From positions 1-41,896 of the forward strand of contig JAILDA010000021.1 in NCBI GenBank assembly GCA_024689865.1: 41,896 bases of DNA, read 5' to 3'. The notes beneath the pieces are model-generated. The model saw only the letters and a program-made list of their open reading frames with translations. It was not told where the DNA came from and searched no databases. Shown piece by piece: positions 16,403 to 25,214 of this stretch (positions are counted from its first letter, which is position 1; each line of letters opens with the position of its first letter). A program made the position numbers and the translations under genes. This DNA is from Clostridia bacterium (GTDB lineage Bacteria > Bacillota > Clostridia > Peptostreptococcales > Anaerovoracaceae).

Positions 16403-17833
16403 CTATAAAATATCCGTTATAAGTCTTGAAACAGACTCTTTGACCTTTATCCAGTTTGAACGGCGTTCGTAGTCGTCCGTAGTAAGCCTTCTGGAATTCT
16501 TCATGTCATCCTCGAAAGCCTTGCGGAGCTCTATCGCGACTTCCCTGTCGTAAGCGAACACATTGCATTCGAAATTCAGCTCGAAGCTGCGTATGTCGAA
16601 GTTCGCGGAACCTACGCTGGCGGCCTCGTCATCCACGACTATGGTCTTGGAGTGAAGGAATCCCTTCTCGTAGATGTAAGCCTTTGCGCCGTAGCTTACC
16701 AGGGTCCCGAGATTCTGATAAGTTACCCAGTACACGAACGGGTGGTCCGGCATCGGGGGGATCATTATCCTTACGTCCACACCGGACACTGCAGCAGTCT
16801 TTAAAGCCTCGAATATGCTCTCGTCAGGTACAAGATACGGGGTCTGGATGTATATGCTGCGCTTCGCGGAGTTGATCATTTTAAGATAACCGAACTTTAT
16901 CTCCGTCTCCTGGCTCTCGGGTCCGCTGGAGACCACCTGCACTGCGCAGTCCAGCGAGGTGTCCACGGGGTAGTCCGCAACGTTAAGTTCTATCTCCTGG
17001 CCGTTGGCAAAGTTCCAGTCCATTATGAACCTGGAGTCTATGTCGAACACGCTGCCTCCGCGGATGCGAAGGTGGGTATCGCGCCAGCCCTTGAACTTTC
17101 TGCTGTCGCCCACGTATTCCTTAGCGGCGTTAAGACCGCCTATGTAAGCAATGGAGTTGTCTATTATCAGAAGCTTGCGGTGATTGCGGTAGTTGAGCTT
17201 AAGATCCAGCTTGAATATCCTTGCGGGGAAGAAGAACACCACCTGCCCGCCTGCGCTGCGGAGCTCATCGAAGTGCTTGCGGCGCATGCGTCTGCAGCCC
17301 ATGGCGTCCAGGAGGAGCTTTACCTTTACGCCCTCGCTGGCCTTCTCCGTAAGGATGCGGACCAGTTCCAGACCTATGTAGTCCGGCTTCATTATGAAGA
17401 ATTCCATGTTTATGGAGCTCTTTGCCGCCTTCAGGTCCTCGAACATGCTGTTGAAGCATTCCTGCCCGGCCGTAAATATCTTTATCTCGTTATTCTGCGT
17501 AAGATACGCGCTGGCATACTCCTGGTTGAATTTGATCAGCTGCCTCCACGCCGCTGCCTGAGTGTTCACGAAGTGGAAACTGCCCTCGTTGATGCTGCGC
17601 TTCTGGTCCAGCAGGAAAGGATTGTTCCTGAAATGCATGGAACTGGACAGGCTGCTGAGCTTATACCTCGCCAGCAGCTGCGAAAGCATTATGTACAGCA
17701 CTATTCCCGCGCCCGGCAGCACGAAAAGAAGCATGATCCACGCGATGGTGGAAGACGGACGCTTCCTCTCCGCGAAGATTATGAATACACTTATGAATAT
17801 GTTCAGGATGTAGATTACGGTTATCGCTCTCAT
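16403..17833 (-). CDS. cls: Cardiolipin synthase (phospholipase D family)
   Basis: Membrane enzyme joining two phosphatidylglycerol molecules to cardiolipin and glycerol. The 476-aa protein starts with two membrane segments (ITVIYILNIFISVFIIFAE and STIAWIMLLFVLPGAGIVLY). Two HKD phospholipase D motifs follow: HRKLLIIDNSIAYIGG in the middle and HSKTIVVDDEAASVGSANFD near the C-terminus. All catalytic His and Lys residues are present and the length is typical of bacterial Cls. It lies between a site-2-type protease gene (34 bp upstream) and the FNT gene, co-directional with both. The ribosome site is weak. Confidence 0.93.
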   Translation of the reverse strand: MRAITVIYILNIFISVFIIFAERKRPSSTIAWIMLLFVLPGAGIVLYIMLSQLLARYKLSSLSSSMHFRNNPFLLDQKRSINEGSFHFVNTQAAAWRQLIKFNQEYASAYLTQNNEIKIFTAGQECFNSMFEDLKAAKSSINMEFFIMKPDYIGLELVRILTEKASEGVKVKLLLDAMGCRRMRRKHFDELRSAGGQVVFFFPARIFKLDLKLNYRNHRKLLIIDNSIAYIGGLNAAKEYVGDSRKFKGWRDTHLRIRGGSVFDIDSRFIMDWNFANGQEIELNVADYPVDTSLDCAVQVVSSGPESQETEIKFGYLKMINSAKRSIYIQTPYLVPDESIFEALKTAAVSGVDVRIMIPPMPDHPFVYWVTYQNLGTLVSYGAKAYIYEKGFLHSKTIVVDDEAASVGSANFDIRSFELNFECNVFAYDREVAIELRKAFEDDMKNSRRLTTDDYERRSNWIKVKESVSRLITDIL

Positions 17834-17867
17834 TACACTATGTCTGAAAAACGTGCTTGCCCCGGGA

Positions 17868-18518
17868 TCACAATCCTATGGTGGCAATTTTTATTACGAA
17901 ACTGTATACGGCGCTTCTGAGCGGGCCCAGCAGGTGCGATGTGAATCCCAGATATATCAGGGCCAGCAGTATGAACATGCCGTAGCGCCTTGCGTACCAG
18001 TAGAACTTGGTGTTGTAGAGCCCGAATATTCCGCAGACCACTCCGAAGCCGTCCAGCGGGGGTATGGGCAGCAGGTTGAAGAGCATCAGCGAAATGTTGA
18101 TGGCTACCACCGCCTGCAGGATCGTATAGATCACCATCCCCAGATTAGAGAGCAGGAAGGTCCTGGGCGCTAGCTGCACGTAGAACCTGAACACGAAGGC
18201 GAATACTATGGATGCGATGAAATTGTTGAATACCCCTGCAAGGCCTATCAGGATCTGGTCGCGGCGAGGGTGCTTCATCTGCCTCGGGTCTATCAACACA
18301 GGCTTGCCCCAGCCGAACCCTACGAAGAACAGCATAAGCAGACCCACTATGTCTATGTGGGCTCTGGGATCCAAAGAGACCCTCCCCATGTATTCGGCGG
18401 TCCTGTCTCCGCAGAGCTGGGCCACCTTTGCATGCCCGTACTCGTGGACGGAGATGGCCAGGACTATGCCTGGGATCATATACAGTCTTTCAAGAAGGAA
18501 GTTCAGAATGCCGGACAA
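17868..18518 (-). CDS. Site-2 protease family membrane metalloprotease (M50)
   Basis: A 216-aa intramembrane zinc protease of the short M50/YwhC-like type, with several membrane segments. The zinc motif HEYGH is at residues 25-29 and the third-ligand motif NLLPIPPLDGFG lies in the C-terminal half. The natural substrate is unknown. The start is TTG at 18518, shown by AGGAGG five bases upstream within the end of valS; there is no suitable ATG in frame. The gene therefore probably depends on translation of valS, 9 bp away. Cardiolipin synthase follows after 34 bp. Confidence 0.9.
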   Translation of the reverse strand: MSGILNFLLERLYMIPGIVLAISVHEYGHAKVAQLCGDRTAEYMGRVSLDPRAHIDIVGLLMLFFVGFGWGKPVLIDPRQMKHPRRDQILIGLAGVFNNFIASIVFAFVFRFYVQLAPRTFLLSNLGMVIYTILQAVVAINISLMLFNLLPIPPLDGFGVVCGIFGLYNTKFYWYARRYGMFILLALIYLGFTSHLLGPLRSAVYSFVIKIATIGL

Positions 18519-18527
18519 ATCATCCTC

Positions 18528-21200
18528 CTAAGCCAGCTTGGCAAGCACGGCCTCGAGCATCTTTCTGTTCTTTGCAAGAAGGTCCTCGTACTCCGCAAGT
18601 TTGGTACGCTCGGCTTCTATTACGTTAGCGGGAGCCTTGGAAACGAAGCCCTGGTTGGAGAGCTTGTTCTTTGCCCTTGCGATCTCTGCCTCCAGCTTGG
18701 CTCCCTCTTTGGTAAGCTTTTCCTTTTCCTTGGCGTAGTCCACCAGTTCGTCCATGGGAACGTATATCTCCATGCCCGGAACTGCCGCGGACTTTGCATC
18801 CTCGGGAAGGACGCTTCTGTCGGCTCTTACGAACAGCTCCTCTATTCCGCCGAGAGCCTTTATGTACGGGGCGCCGGCCTTTGCAAGCGCTGCGTCCGCG
18901 CCTTCCGCTATTATGTACGCGTGGAGCTTTTTGGAGGGAGCTGCCTCCGCCTCCGCGCGGATGTTTCTTATTGCCCTGATAACAGCCATGGAGGCTTCCA
19001 GAAGCTTAACGTCTCCGGAGTAGTCGTTGTTTTCCGGGACAGGCCAGCTCTGGGTCATCAGGAACTGAGGAGCGTCTTCCGCCTTGGGAAGGTAGCTGTA
19101 GATCTCCTCGGTGATGAACGGCATGTACGGGTGCAGAAGCTTAAGAAGGTCCAGAAGCGCGGTCACCAGCATGTAACGGACGGTAAGTTTGTCCTCTTCA
19201 TCCGCGCCGCCCAGCCTGGGCTTTGCCAGTTCTATGTACCAGTCGCAGTAGCTGCCCCAGATCAGGTCGTAGATCTTGGCGGCTGCCAGAGCGAACTCGA
19301 ACTTTTCCATGTTGTCGGTTATCTCCGCGACTGCTGCGTCTATGGACGCCCTCAGCCACTTGTCTTCCGGCTTAAGGACTGCGGTCTTAGCGTCCGCCAT
19401 GGGCTTAAAGTTTCCGTCCTCGTCCTGAAGGTTCATGATGACGAACCTGGACGCGTTCCAGAGCTTGTTGGCGAAGTTTCTTGCGGCTTCTATCTTTTCC
19501 GTCTGATAGCGGATGTCGGAGCCCGGAGCTATGCCGGAGAGCAGCATGAACCTAAGCGCGTCCGCGCCGTACTGGTCTATTACCTCCAGCGGATCTATGC
19601 CGTTGCCCAGGGACTTGCTCATCTTGCGTCCCTGCGCATCGCGGACCAGGCCGTGGATAAGCACGTGCGCAAACGGCGCCTTGCCCATGTCCTCTATTCC
19701 GCAGAATATCATTCTGGCTACCCAGAAGAAGATTATGTCGTAGCCCGTAACCAGAACGCTGGTGGGGTAGAACTTCTTAAGGTCTTCGGTCTCTTTTGGC
19801 CAGCCGAGCGTGGAGAACGGCCAGAGGGCGGAGCTGAACCAGGTGTCCAGAACGTCCTCGTCCTGATGGAAGTGCTTTCCTCCGCACTTCGGGCAGACTT
19901 CCGGCATCTCCTTGGCAACTACCATCTCGCCGCAGTCGTCGCAGTAGTATGCGGGGATCCTGTGGCCCCACCACAGCTGACGGCTTATGCACCAGTCCTT
20001 TATGTCCTCCATCCAGTGGTAGTAGATCTTGTCGAAGCGCTCGGGAACGAACTGCGTCTCTCCCTTGCGAACGGCCTCTATGGCAGGCTCCGCAAGCGGC
20101 TTCATCTTAACGAACCACTGCTCGGAGATGCGGGGCTCAACGGCGCTGTGGCAGCGATAGCACTCGCCCGTGGGGATGATAAGGTCCTCGGTCTTTACAA
20201 GGTAACCTGCTTTGTCCAGATCCTCTACCCAGGCCTTGCGGCACTCGTAGCGGTCCATTCCTGCGTACTTTCCGCAGATCGGGAGCATGCGGGCCTTTTC
20301 GTCCATGCATTCTATCATGGGCAGGTTATGGCGCTGTCCTACCTCGAAGTCGTTGGGGTCGCAGGTAGGAGTTATCTTAACTGCGCCGGTACCCTTCTCA
20401 GGATCCGGATAGGGGTCTGCTATTACAGGTATCTCTCTGTTGAATATGGGGAGCAGGACCATCTTTCCTACCAGGTCCTTGTAGCGTTCGTCCTCCGGAT
20501 TAACGGCTATGGCCACATCCGCGAACATGGTCTCCGGACGGGATGTGGCTACCGTTATGCCTTCGGAACCGTCGGCTCCGGGATAGCGGAAGTACCAGTA
20601 TTTGCCCTGCTTGTCCTCGTGCTCTACTTCTATGTCGGAGAGCGCGGAACCGCAGACCGGACACCAGTTTATGAGGCGGCTGCCCTTGTAGATGAGGCCC
20701 TTGTTGTAGAGGCGCAGGAAGTGTTCCTTTACCGCCTCGTTGCAGCCCTCGTCCATGGTAAAGCGCTCGCGGCTCCAGTCGCAGGAAGTACCCATCTTGC
20801 GCTGCTGCGTGGTTATGCGGTTGCCGTATTCGTTCTTCCAGGCCCAGGCCCTCTTAAGGAATTCTTCGCGTCCGAGCTCTTCCTTGGTCTTGCCCTCTTC
20901 CTTCTTTATCTTTTCGACTACCTTTACTTCGGTAGCTATGCTTGCGTGGTCCGTGCCCGGAAGCCACAGGGTGCTGTATCCCTGCATCCTCTTAAAACGG
21001 ATGAGAACGTCCTGAAGCGACGCGTCCATGGCGTGTCCCATGTGCAGCTGCCCGGTGATGTTGGGCGGCGGCATTACTATGGTGAAAGGCTTCTTGTCCG
21101 GATCCATGTCCGGAGCGAACATTCCGGACTCTTCCCACTGCTTGTATATGCGATCCTCGAAAGATTTGGGATCGTAAGTCTTTGCCAGATTCTTTTCCAT
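18528..21200 (-). CDS. valS: Valine--tRNA ligase
   Basis: Class I aminoacyl-tRNA synthetase that attaches valine to tRNA-Val. At 890 aa it is full length. The HIGH motif appears as PPNITGQLHMGHAM, the KMSKS motif as GRKMSKSLGN, and the conserved DTWFSS is present. Cysteine pairs CPVC and CDDC/CPKC mark zinc-ribbon insertions. The last 65 residues form the Lys/Glu-rich coiled-coil arm typical of ValRS. Only 65 bp separate it from murE, with a hairpin but no T-box. Its transcript is therefore probably part of the murI-murE unit and not controlled by uncharged tRNA at this spot. Confidence 0.98.
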   Translation of the reverse strand: MEKNLAKTYDPKSFEDRIYKQWEESGMFAPDMDPDKKPFTIVMPPPNITGQLHMGHAMDASLQDVLIRFKRMQGYSTLWLPGTDHASIATEVKVVEKIKKEEGKTKEELGREEFLKRAWAWKNEYGNRITTQQRKMGTSCDWSRERFTMDEGCNEAVKEHFLRLYNKGLIYKGSRLINWCPVCGSALSDIEVEHEDKQGKYWYFRYPGADGSEGITVATSRPETMFADVAIAVNPEDERYKDLVGKMVLLPIFNREIPVIADPYPDPEKGTGAVKITPTCDPNDFEVGQRHNLPMIECMDEKARMLPICGKYAGMDRYECRKAWVEDLDKAGYLVKTEDLIIPTGECYRCHSAVEPRISEQWFVKMKPLAEPAIEAVRKGETQFVPERFDKIYYHWMEDIKDWCISRQLWWGHRIPAYYCDDCGEMVVAKEMPEVCPKCGGKHFHQDEDVLDTWFSSALWPFSTLGWPKETEDLKKFYPTSVLVTGYDIIFFWVARMIFCGIEDMGKAPFAHVLIHGLVRDAQGRKMSKSLGNGIDPLEVIDQYGADALRFMLLSGIAPGSDIRYQTEKIEAARNFANKLWNASRFVIMNLQDEDGNFKPMADAKTAVLKPEDKWLRASIDAAVAEITDNMEKFEFALAAAKIYDLIWGSYCDWYIELAKPRLGGADEEDKLTVRYMLVTALLDLLKLLHPYMPFITEEIYSYLPKAEDAPQFLMTQSWPVPENNDYSGDVKLLEASMAVIRAIRNIRAEAEAAPSKKLHAYIIAEGADAALAKAGAPYIKALGGIEELFVRADRSVLPEDAKSAAVPGMEIYVPMDELVDYAKEKEKLTKEGAKLEAEIARAKNKLSNQGFVSKAPANVIEAERTKLAEYEDLLAKNRKMLEAVLAKLA

Positions 21201-21230
21201 GATGCTTACCTGTTATTTTCCTTTATGCAT

Positions 21231-21261
21231 TCCCGGCTTCCGCGTTTGCGGCTGCCCGGGA
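21231..21261 (-). other. Stem-loop between murE and valS
   Basis: TCCCGG and CCGGGA (6 bp) enclose an inner CCGC-AAAC-GCGG stem. There is no T-tract on either strand, so it is not a standard terminator. It may be an RNA processing or stability element between two genes of one transcript. Confidence 0.4.
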
Positions 21262-21265
21262 CTGA

Positions 21266-22756
21266 TCACATCTTTATGTATGTTCTTGCAAGCTCGGTGT
21301 CGGCAGGTACGGGGTAGTAGACGCCTTTTCTGTAGGCGTACGCCTCACTGCCCTTGCCTATTATCATGACCACCGTCTTGGGCTTTGCTTCGAGTATGGC
21401 TCTCTTGGCCGCCTCCTGCCTGTTGGGGCAGATGCAGCCCTTTCCGCCGAACTTTACGAGGTTGCCGTACGCCTCGTTGCAGATCTCCAGAAGGTCCTCG
21501 TTGGCCGGGTCTTCTTCCGTTACCCAGGTGAAGTCCGCCAGTTCCGCGGTCACCTTGGGGATATCCACCCTGCGCTGTATGCCCTTGCCTCCCGGGAATC
21601 CCACGACTACCTCCAGCCTGTAGCCGGGGTACTCGGCCCTTGCGGACTCCAGGAGCTTTCTGCAGCTGATCTCGTTGTGAGCGTAGTCCGCTATGGCGAT
21701 CACGTCGCGCTCTTTGTTCTCGTAGAACTCCATGCGGCCTTCCACCAGAACTCCCTTAAGACCTTCTACAACGTCCTCTTCCGTGGCACCGAGGTCCAGA
21801 GCCACGGCTGCGGCCTCGGAAGCGTTCTCCGCGTTGAAGAGTCCGGGCATCGACAGCCTTATCCCCCTGACCACGCGCTTTTCCGCGGGAGCCTCGCCTT
21901 CCTTGGCGTAGGGAGCGGGGATGCCATCGTAGATGACAGCGTCGAAGCACACTTCTCCGCCTTCCTTGCGGAGGTTCTCCTCCGTGCAGCAGTAGATCTT
22001 CCTGCACTGCCTTGCAGCTTCTATTACCTCAGCAATACGGCGGTTGCTGAGGTTTACTACAGCCACGTCGGATCGGTCGAAGAGCATAAGCTTGGAGCGG
22101 AAGTAGTCCTCCACGTCCGGATGCTCGGTGCTTCCTATGTGATCCTGCCCGAAGCTTACGAACACTCCGTGGCTGAACTTGTAACCGTATACTCTGTCGT
22201 ACTTAAGAGCCTGCGAGGAGACCTCTATGCCTCCGATCTTTATTCCGCTGGTGCGCATGTTGGCCAGGTGCTCCGTAAGCTCTATTATCTCCGGAGTCGT
22301 AAGGTGGCTCTGGAAACGGTTTATTCCGTCGTACGTATCTATCGTGGAAACGAAACCGAAACGGTCCGGTCCGCAGATCTTGCTGTGTTCGAGTATGGCT
22401 CTTATGTAATAAAGAGTCGTGGATTTGCCCTTTGTACCGGTGACGCCTATAAGCGCCATGTCCTTCCAAGGATCCTCAAAGAACATATTGGCGAAGATAG
22501 CCATTGCCCTTCTTATGTCCTTGCCCTGAGCGTAAGCGACGGCCCCTTTTTCCACCGCCTGCTGCAGGTATTCGGGTTTGAAAGCCACGCCCTTGCACAC
22601 GAACAGCGTGCCGGGCTTAACGTCTCTGGAATCGCAGGACAGCCATTCTATCTCCTGCTCAAGATCCTCCGCTGCCGGCGTCTGCTTGCCGGGCACCCTG
22701 ATCTCCGCGTCCAGACCCTCGTTTTTTAGTCTTTCAATGTAATCCCTGAGTTTCAT
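21266..22756 (-). CDS. murE: UDP-N-acetylmuramyl-tripeptide synthetase, Lys-type-looking MurE
   Basis: Adds the third amino acid to UDP-MurNAc-L-Ala-D-Glu in peptidoglycan precursor synthesis. The start is placed at 22756 (MKLRDYIERL, 496 aa) because AGGAGG lies just upstream; the ORF track's longer start (22792) has none. ATP-binding VTGTKGKST is at residues 105-113. The amino-acid-specificity motif, DNPR in diaminopimelate-adding enzymes, reads EDPANEDL here. That is closer to the DNPA-type motif of lysine-adding enzymes, so L-lysine or another non-DAP residue is likely (inference). It overlaps the DUF975 gene by 23 bp and shares a run with murI. Confidence 0.9.
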   Translation of the reverse strand: MKLRDYIERLKNEGLDAEIRVPGKQTPAAEDLEQEIEWLSCDSRDVKPGTLFVCKGVAFKPEYLQQAVEKGAVAYAQGKDIRRAMAIFANMFFEDPWKDMALIGVTGTKGKSTTLYYIRAILEHSKICGPDRFGFVSTIDTYDGINRFQSHLTTPEIIELTEHLANMRTSGIKIGGIEVSSQALKYDRVYGYKFSHGVFVSFGQDHIGSTEHPDVEDYFRSKLMLFDRSDVAVVNLSNRRIAEVIEAARQCRKIYCCTEENLRKEGGEVCFDAVIYDGIPAPYAKEGEAPAEKRVVRGIRLSMPGLFNAENASEAAAVALDLGATEEDVVEGLKGVLVEGRMEFYENKERDVIAIADYAHNEISCRKLLESARAEYPGYRLEVVVGFPGGKGIQRRVDIPKVTAELADFTWVTEEDPANEDLLEICNEAYGNLVKFGGKGCICPNRQEAAKRAILEAKPKTVVMIIGKGSEAYAYRKGVYYPVPADTELARTYIKM

Positions 22757-23597
22757 CTCTATCCTCCTGTTGGTCTTTATATTTAGATTCAAAGCCGGTT
22801 ATCTCGTATCTGTCTACGCTGTCGGCTATGTATCCTTCGTAAGTAACGTCCCCGTGCTCCACCACCAGACTGCCGTTGGCAAGGTCGTAGAAGCACACCG
22901 TGCCGGCCATTACGTAGACCTGCACGAAGAGCGTAAGCACCGACAGCAGAATTACTGCCGGATGCATGGACGCGGCGCTCAGTCTGCTAAGCAGAGCCTC
23001 CAGACCGGCCACGTCGTATACCGCGGCGCTGCCCACAAGGTTCGAACGCACTATCCCCGCGGGGATGGACGCAAGTATCAGCCACGGAAGGTAGCTGAGC
23101 AGGAGCAGCAGGTATTTCCCTTTGTTTCCAAGCATCAGACGGTTGCTCTGCCTTATGCAGTCGAAGGGATTCATGTCCGGTTCGTCCGCCAGCACGTAGA
23201 ATGCCTGGGAATATCTTATAGCGGCTATGATCCCGGGCACGACCAGCAGAAAGCTCCACATTATGACCAGTATCATTTCCGTAACGTAGAGAGCCACGCC
23301 GCTGAGCAGGTAAGGCCCACGCTCGGTAAGACTGCCCATTCCGAGCTCCGCCGTTCCGCGGAACACGTTAAGGAAATAGTTGGAGAGCCCAAGCGTAAGC
23401 GGTCCGGTAACGAATACCGTATACAGCTCCACTATCGTGGACGCAGTCCTGGACCCGGACAGGTAGTACACTATGTATCCCGGTCCGTTGACCAGCACCG
23501 CGCAGATGAACACCGCCAGAAAGGCTCCCGCCCAATGTCCGCGGAACATCTGCCTTGCTATTTTCCTGATCCTGCTGCAGCTGAGAGTTACTTTCAT
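22734..23597 (-). CDS. DUF975 family integral membrane protein
   Basis: A 287-aa membrane protein of the DUF975 family, recognised from the N-terminal pattern SRIRKIARQMFRGHWAGAF and from the central cytoplasmic segment PGIIAAIRYSQAFYVLADEP followed by CIRQSNRLMLGNKGKYL. Around six hydrophobic segments are visible. The biochemical role of the family is unknown. No clear ribosome site precedes the ATG, but the preceding gene ends only 10 bp upstream, so translation may be coupled. The end overlaps murE by 23 bp, which ties it closely to cell-wall precursor genes. Confidence 0.8.
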   Translation of the reverse strand: MKVTLSCSRIRKIARQMFRGHWAGAFLAVFICAVLVNGPGYIVYYLSGSRTASTIVELYTVFVTGPLTLGLSNYFLNVFRGTAELGMGSLTERGPYLLSGVALYVTEMILVIMWSFLLVVPGIIAAIRYSQAFYVLADEPDMNPFDCIRQSNRLMLGNKGKYLLLLLSYLPWLILASIPAGIVRSNLVGSAAVYDVAGLEALLSRLSAASMHPAVILLSVLTLFVQVYVMAGTVCFYDLANGSLVVEHGDVTYEGYIADSVDRYEITGFESKYKDQQEDRDETQGLH

Positions 23598-23607
23598 CTA
23601 TGCTTTG

Positions 23608-24186
23608 CTATTCGTTTTCCGCGCCGTTTTCGGGATCCGCGCCTTCGGTTGCATCCTCCTCATCCGGAGCTGATGCAATGTCTATCTTGCTGAACTTGCC
23701 CAGTCCGTACGATGCGTCGTCCAGCTTGAACTCGTCCGTGGAGAGGAACGTAAGATCGTGGGTCTCGCCGCTTATGGCGTCAGATCTTGCCTGCAGAAGA
23801 GCCTCAAAAACGCTTGCCTTCTCGCCGTCTATCTCCGCTCCGCCTGGCGCCTTGTACCACTCGCGGAACTTATACAGCTGCTCCGCGAAGCTGCGTCTTG
23901 CGTCCGCGTCGTCTATGTCTTCCGCAAGGTGCATAAGGTTCTCTTCCAGGGAATCCAGAAGCAGCACCAGATCGTTCTCGTCCTCCGGCGCAGCGTTGGA
24001 AAGATCCTCAAAATAGTTCTCCGCCAGCTCTCCCGCGTTCTCCGGCTTTACCCCGGACAGCGCCATGTAGAACAGGTCGAAGGGAACGTCCTCGTCCATC
24101 TCCATAAGGTCCGCGAACTGCTCGAAGTATTCCATGTCCTCCGGGCCGTCCATCTCCAGCAGTTTGTAGAGTTTTTCCAGTGTCAT
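23608..24186 (-). CDS. Acidic protein of unknown function
   Basis: A 192-aa protein I do not recognise. It is strongly acidic, rich in Asp, Glu and Leu, predicted mostly helical, with no signal peptide, membrane segment or cysteine. The C-terminal 20 residues (APDEEDATEGADPENGAENE) are a disordered acidic tail. A GGAG ribosome site lies a few bases before the ATG. Coding is supported by close spacing: 54 bp after murI, 10 bp before the DUF975 gene, all in one direction. The contents look like a protein-interaction or chaperone-like factor, but that is only a guess. Confidence 0.75.
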   Translation of the reverse strand: MTLEKLYKLLEMDGPEDMEYFEQFADLMEMDEDVPFDLFYMALSGVKPENAGELAENYFEDLSNAAPEDENDLVLLLDSLEENLMHLAEDIDDADARRSFAEQLYKFREWYKAPGGAEIDGEKASVFEALLQARSDAISGETHDLTFLSTDEFKLDDASYGLGKFSKIDIASAPDEEDATEGADPENGAENE

Positions 24187-24240
24187 AGTTTCTCCGTGAT
24201 CCGCCCGGGCGGCCTTGCGGCGTACCCTCCGGACGATTCG

Positions 24241-25041
24241 TTACAGTCTGTGTCTCTCCAGCGAGTAGTCTCCCTTTATTCCCAGACGCTCTATAACGTT
24301 AAGGAACCTGGGGGAAAGATCGCTTGCGTAGAACCTGCGCCAACCGGGCCAGTCGCTGGCCAGCATGCCTTCTTCCTGCAGAAGCTGCCTTGTCTTTTTA
24401 GCCAGGGCCACCGACGGATCTATTATCCTTAAGTCCGGGAACAGACTCTCTATTTTGTCCCTTATTATCGGATAGTGCGTGCAGCCGAGCACCAGCACGT
24501 TTATGCCGCATTCATCGACCATCCTGCCGATGTGGTGCTGTATGGCCGTCTCCATAGTCTTGCTCTCGAAAGCTCCGCTCTCGATCATGGGAACGAAGTC
24601 CGGGCAGGCCTCCGAAAAGACCCTGAGATCCGGGTTGTGCTTAGCTATCTCCGTGTTGTACGCGCGGCTGTTTACGGTGACCGGAGTGGCTATGATGCCT
24701 ATCCTGTCTTCCGCCGTACATTCCTCGGCTATCTGCTCCGCGCAGGGTTCGATAATTCCCTGGACGATCATTCCCGGGAAGCATTCCCTAAGGTAGTCCA
24801 GCGCCGTAGCCGAGCTTGTGTTGCAGGCCGCCACCAGTATCTTGGCGCCTGCGTTGATAAGGAACTGCCCTATCTCCCTTGAGAAAGATCTTACCGTCTC
24901 CGGGCTTTTGGACCCGTAGGGCGCCCTTGCTGTATCTCCGAAATATAAGATGCTCTCGGAGGGAAGCACCTCCGAAAAAGCGTTTATGCTTGTAAGTCCG
25001 CCTACTCCGGAATCGAATATTCCGATAGGTCTGTCATCCAT
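24241..25041 (-). CDS. murI: Glutamate racemase
   Basis: Cofactor-independent conversion of L-glutamate to D-glutamate for peptidoglycan. The 266-aa protein has the N-terminal IFDSGVGGLTS, with catalytic-base Asp and Ser, and the two catalytic cysteines in AACNTSSA and LGCTHYP. Length is normal. GGAGG lies close to the ATG and a promoter is visible at 25070-25098, making this the first gene of the long minus-strand run leading to murE and valS. The downstream murE acts later in the same pathway. Confidence 0.96.
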   Translation of the reverse strand: MDDRPIGIFDSGVGGLTSINAFSEVLPSESILYFGDTARAPYGSKSPETVRSFSREIGQFLINAGAKILVAACNTSSATALDYLRECFPGMIVQGIIEPCAEQIAEECTAEDRIGIIATPVTVNSRAYNTEIAKHNPDLRVFSEACPDFVPMIESGAFESKTMETAIQHHIGRMVDECGINVLVLGCTHYPIIRDKIESLFPDLRIIDPSVALAKKTRQLLQEEGMLASDWPGWRRFYASDLSPRFLNVIERLGIKGDYSLERHRL

Positions 25042-25069
25042 ACTATAGACTCCTCCATATTAACAAGAT

Positions 25070-25098
25070 ATTATACCCCGAATAGGCATAAAAGACAA
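25070..25098 (-). promoter_or_regulatory. Promoter for murI
   Basis: On the minus strand TTGTCT (25098-25093) and TATAAT (25075-25070) are separated by 17 bp. A GGAGG ribosome site and the murI ATG follow within 30 bases. The -35 matches four of six consensus bases and the -10 matches all six. Confidence 0.65.
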
Positions 25099-25130
25099 CC
25101 GAATCGTACTGTATTACTATTCTTTCCGGC

Positions 25131-25214
25131 GAGGTACGGCTTATTTTATCTCAGCCCACTCCGCGGCTTCACGCCGAGCCTTTTTGAGGCTTTTGACCAG
25201 TCGGCTCGTACCTG
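25131..25214 (-). other. Small inverted-repeat element in the murI-pth gap
   Basis: AGGTACG (25132-25138) and CGTACCT (25207-25213) close an 82-bp stretch. On the minus strand it can form several hairpins, such as GCCT-CAAAA-AGGC, AGCC/GGCT and GGCT/AGCC, giving a branched shape. It is not a tRNA: no T-loop or anticodon arm fits. One minus-strand frame is open and ends in a basic helical peptide (KSLKKARREAAEWAEIK, stop TAA) but has no start codon. Structured RNA, dispersed intergenic repeat, or remnant of a gene are all possible. The rest of the 340-bp gap holds the murI promoter, a CGCTCCGGAGCG palindrome at 25255-25266 and the pth terminator. Confidence 0.35.

Noticed and set aside
21201-21265. 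T-box leader for valS
   Set aside because: The gap is only 65 bp and lacks the T-box sequence and specifier stem.
18270-21317. 1015-aa plus-strand ORF opposite valS
   Set aside because: valS on the other strand is unambiguous. The antisense frame stays open because TTA, CTA and TCA codons are rare in this genome; its translation is low-complexity Leu/Val/Gly/His-rich text with no motifs.
25131-25214. tRNA gene in the murI-pth gap
   Set aside because: Although the outer stem is 7 bp and the length is near 80, there is no T-loop consensus, D-arm or anticodon arm of the right size.
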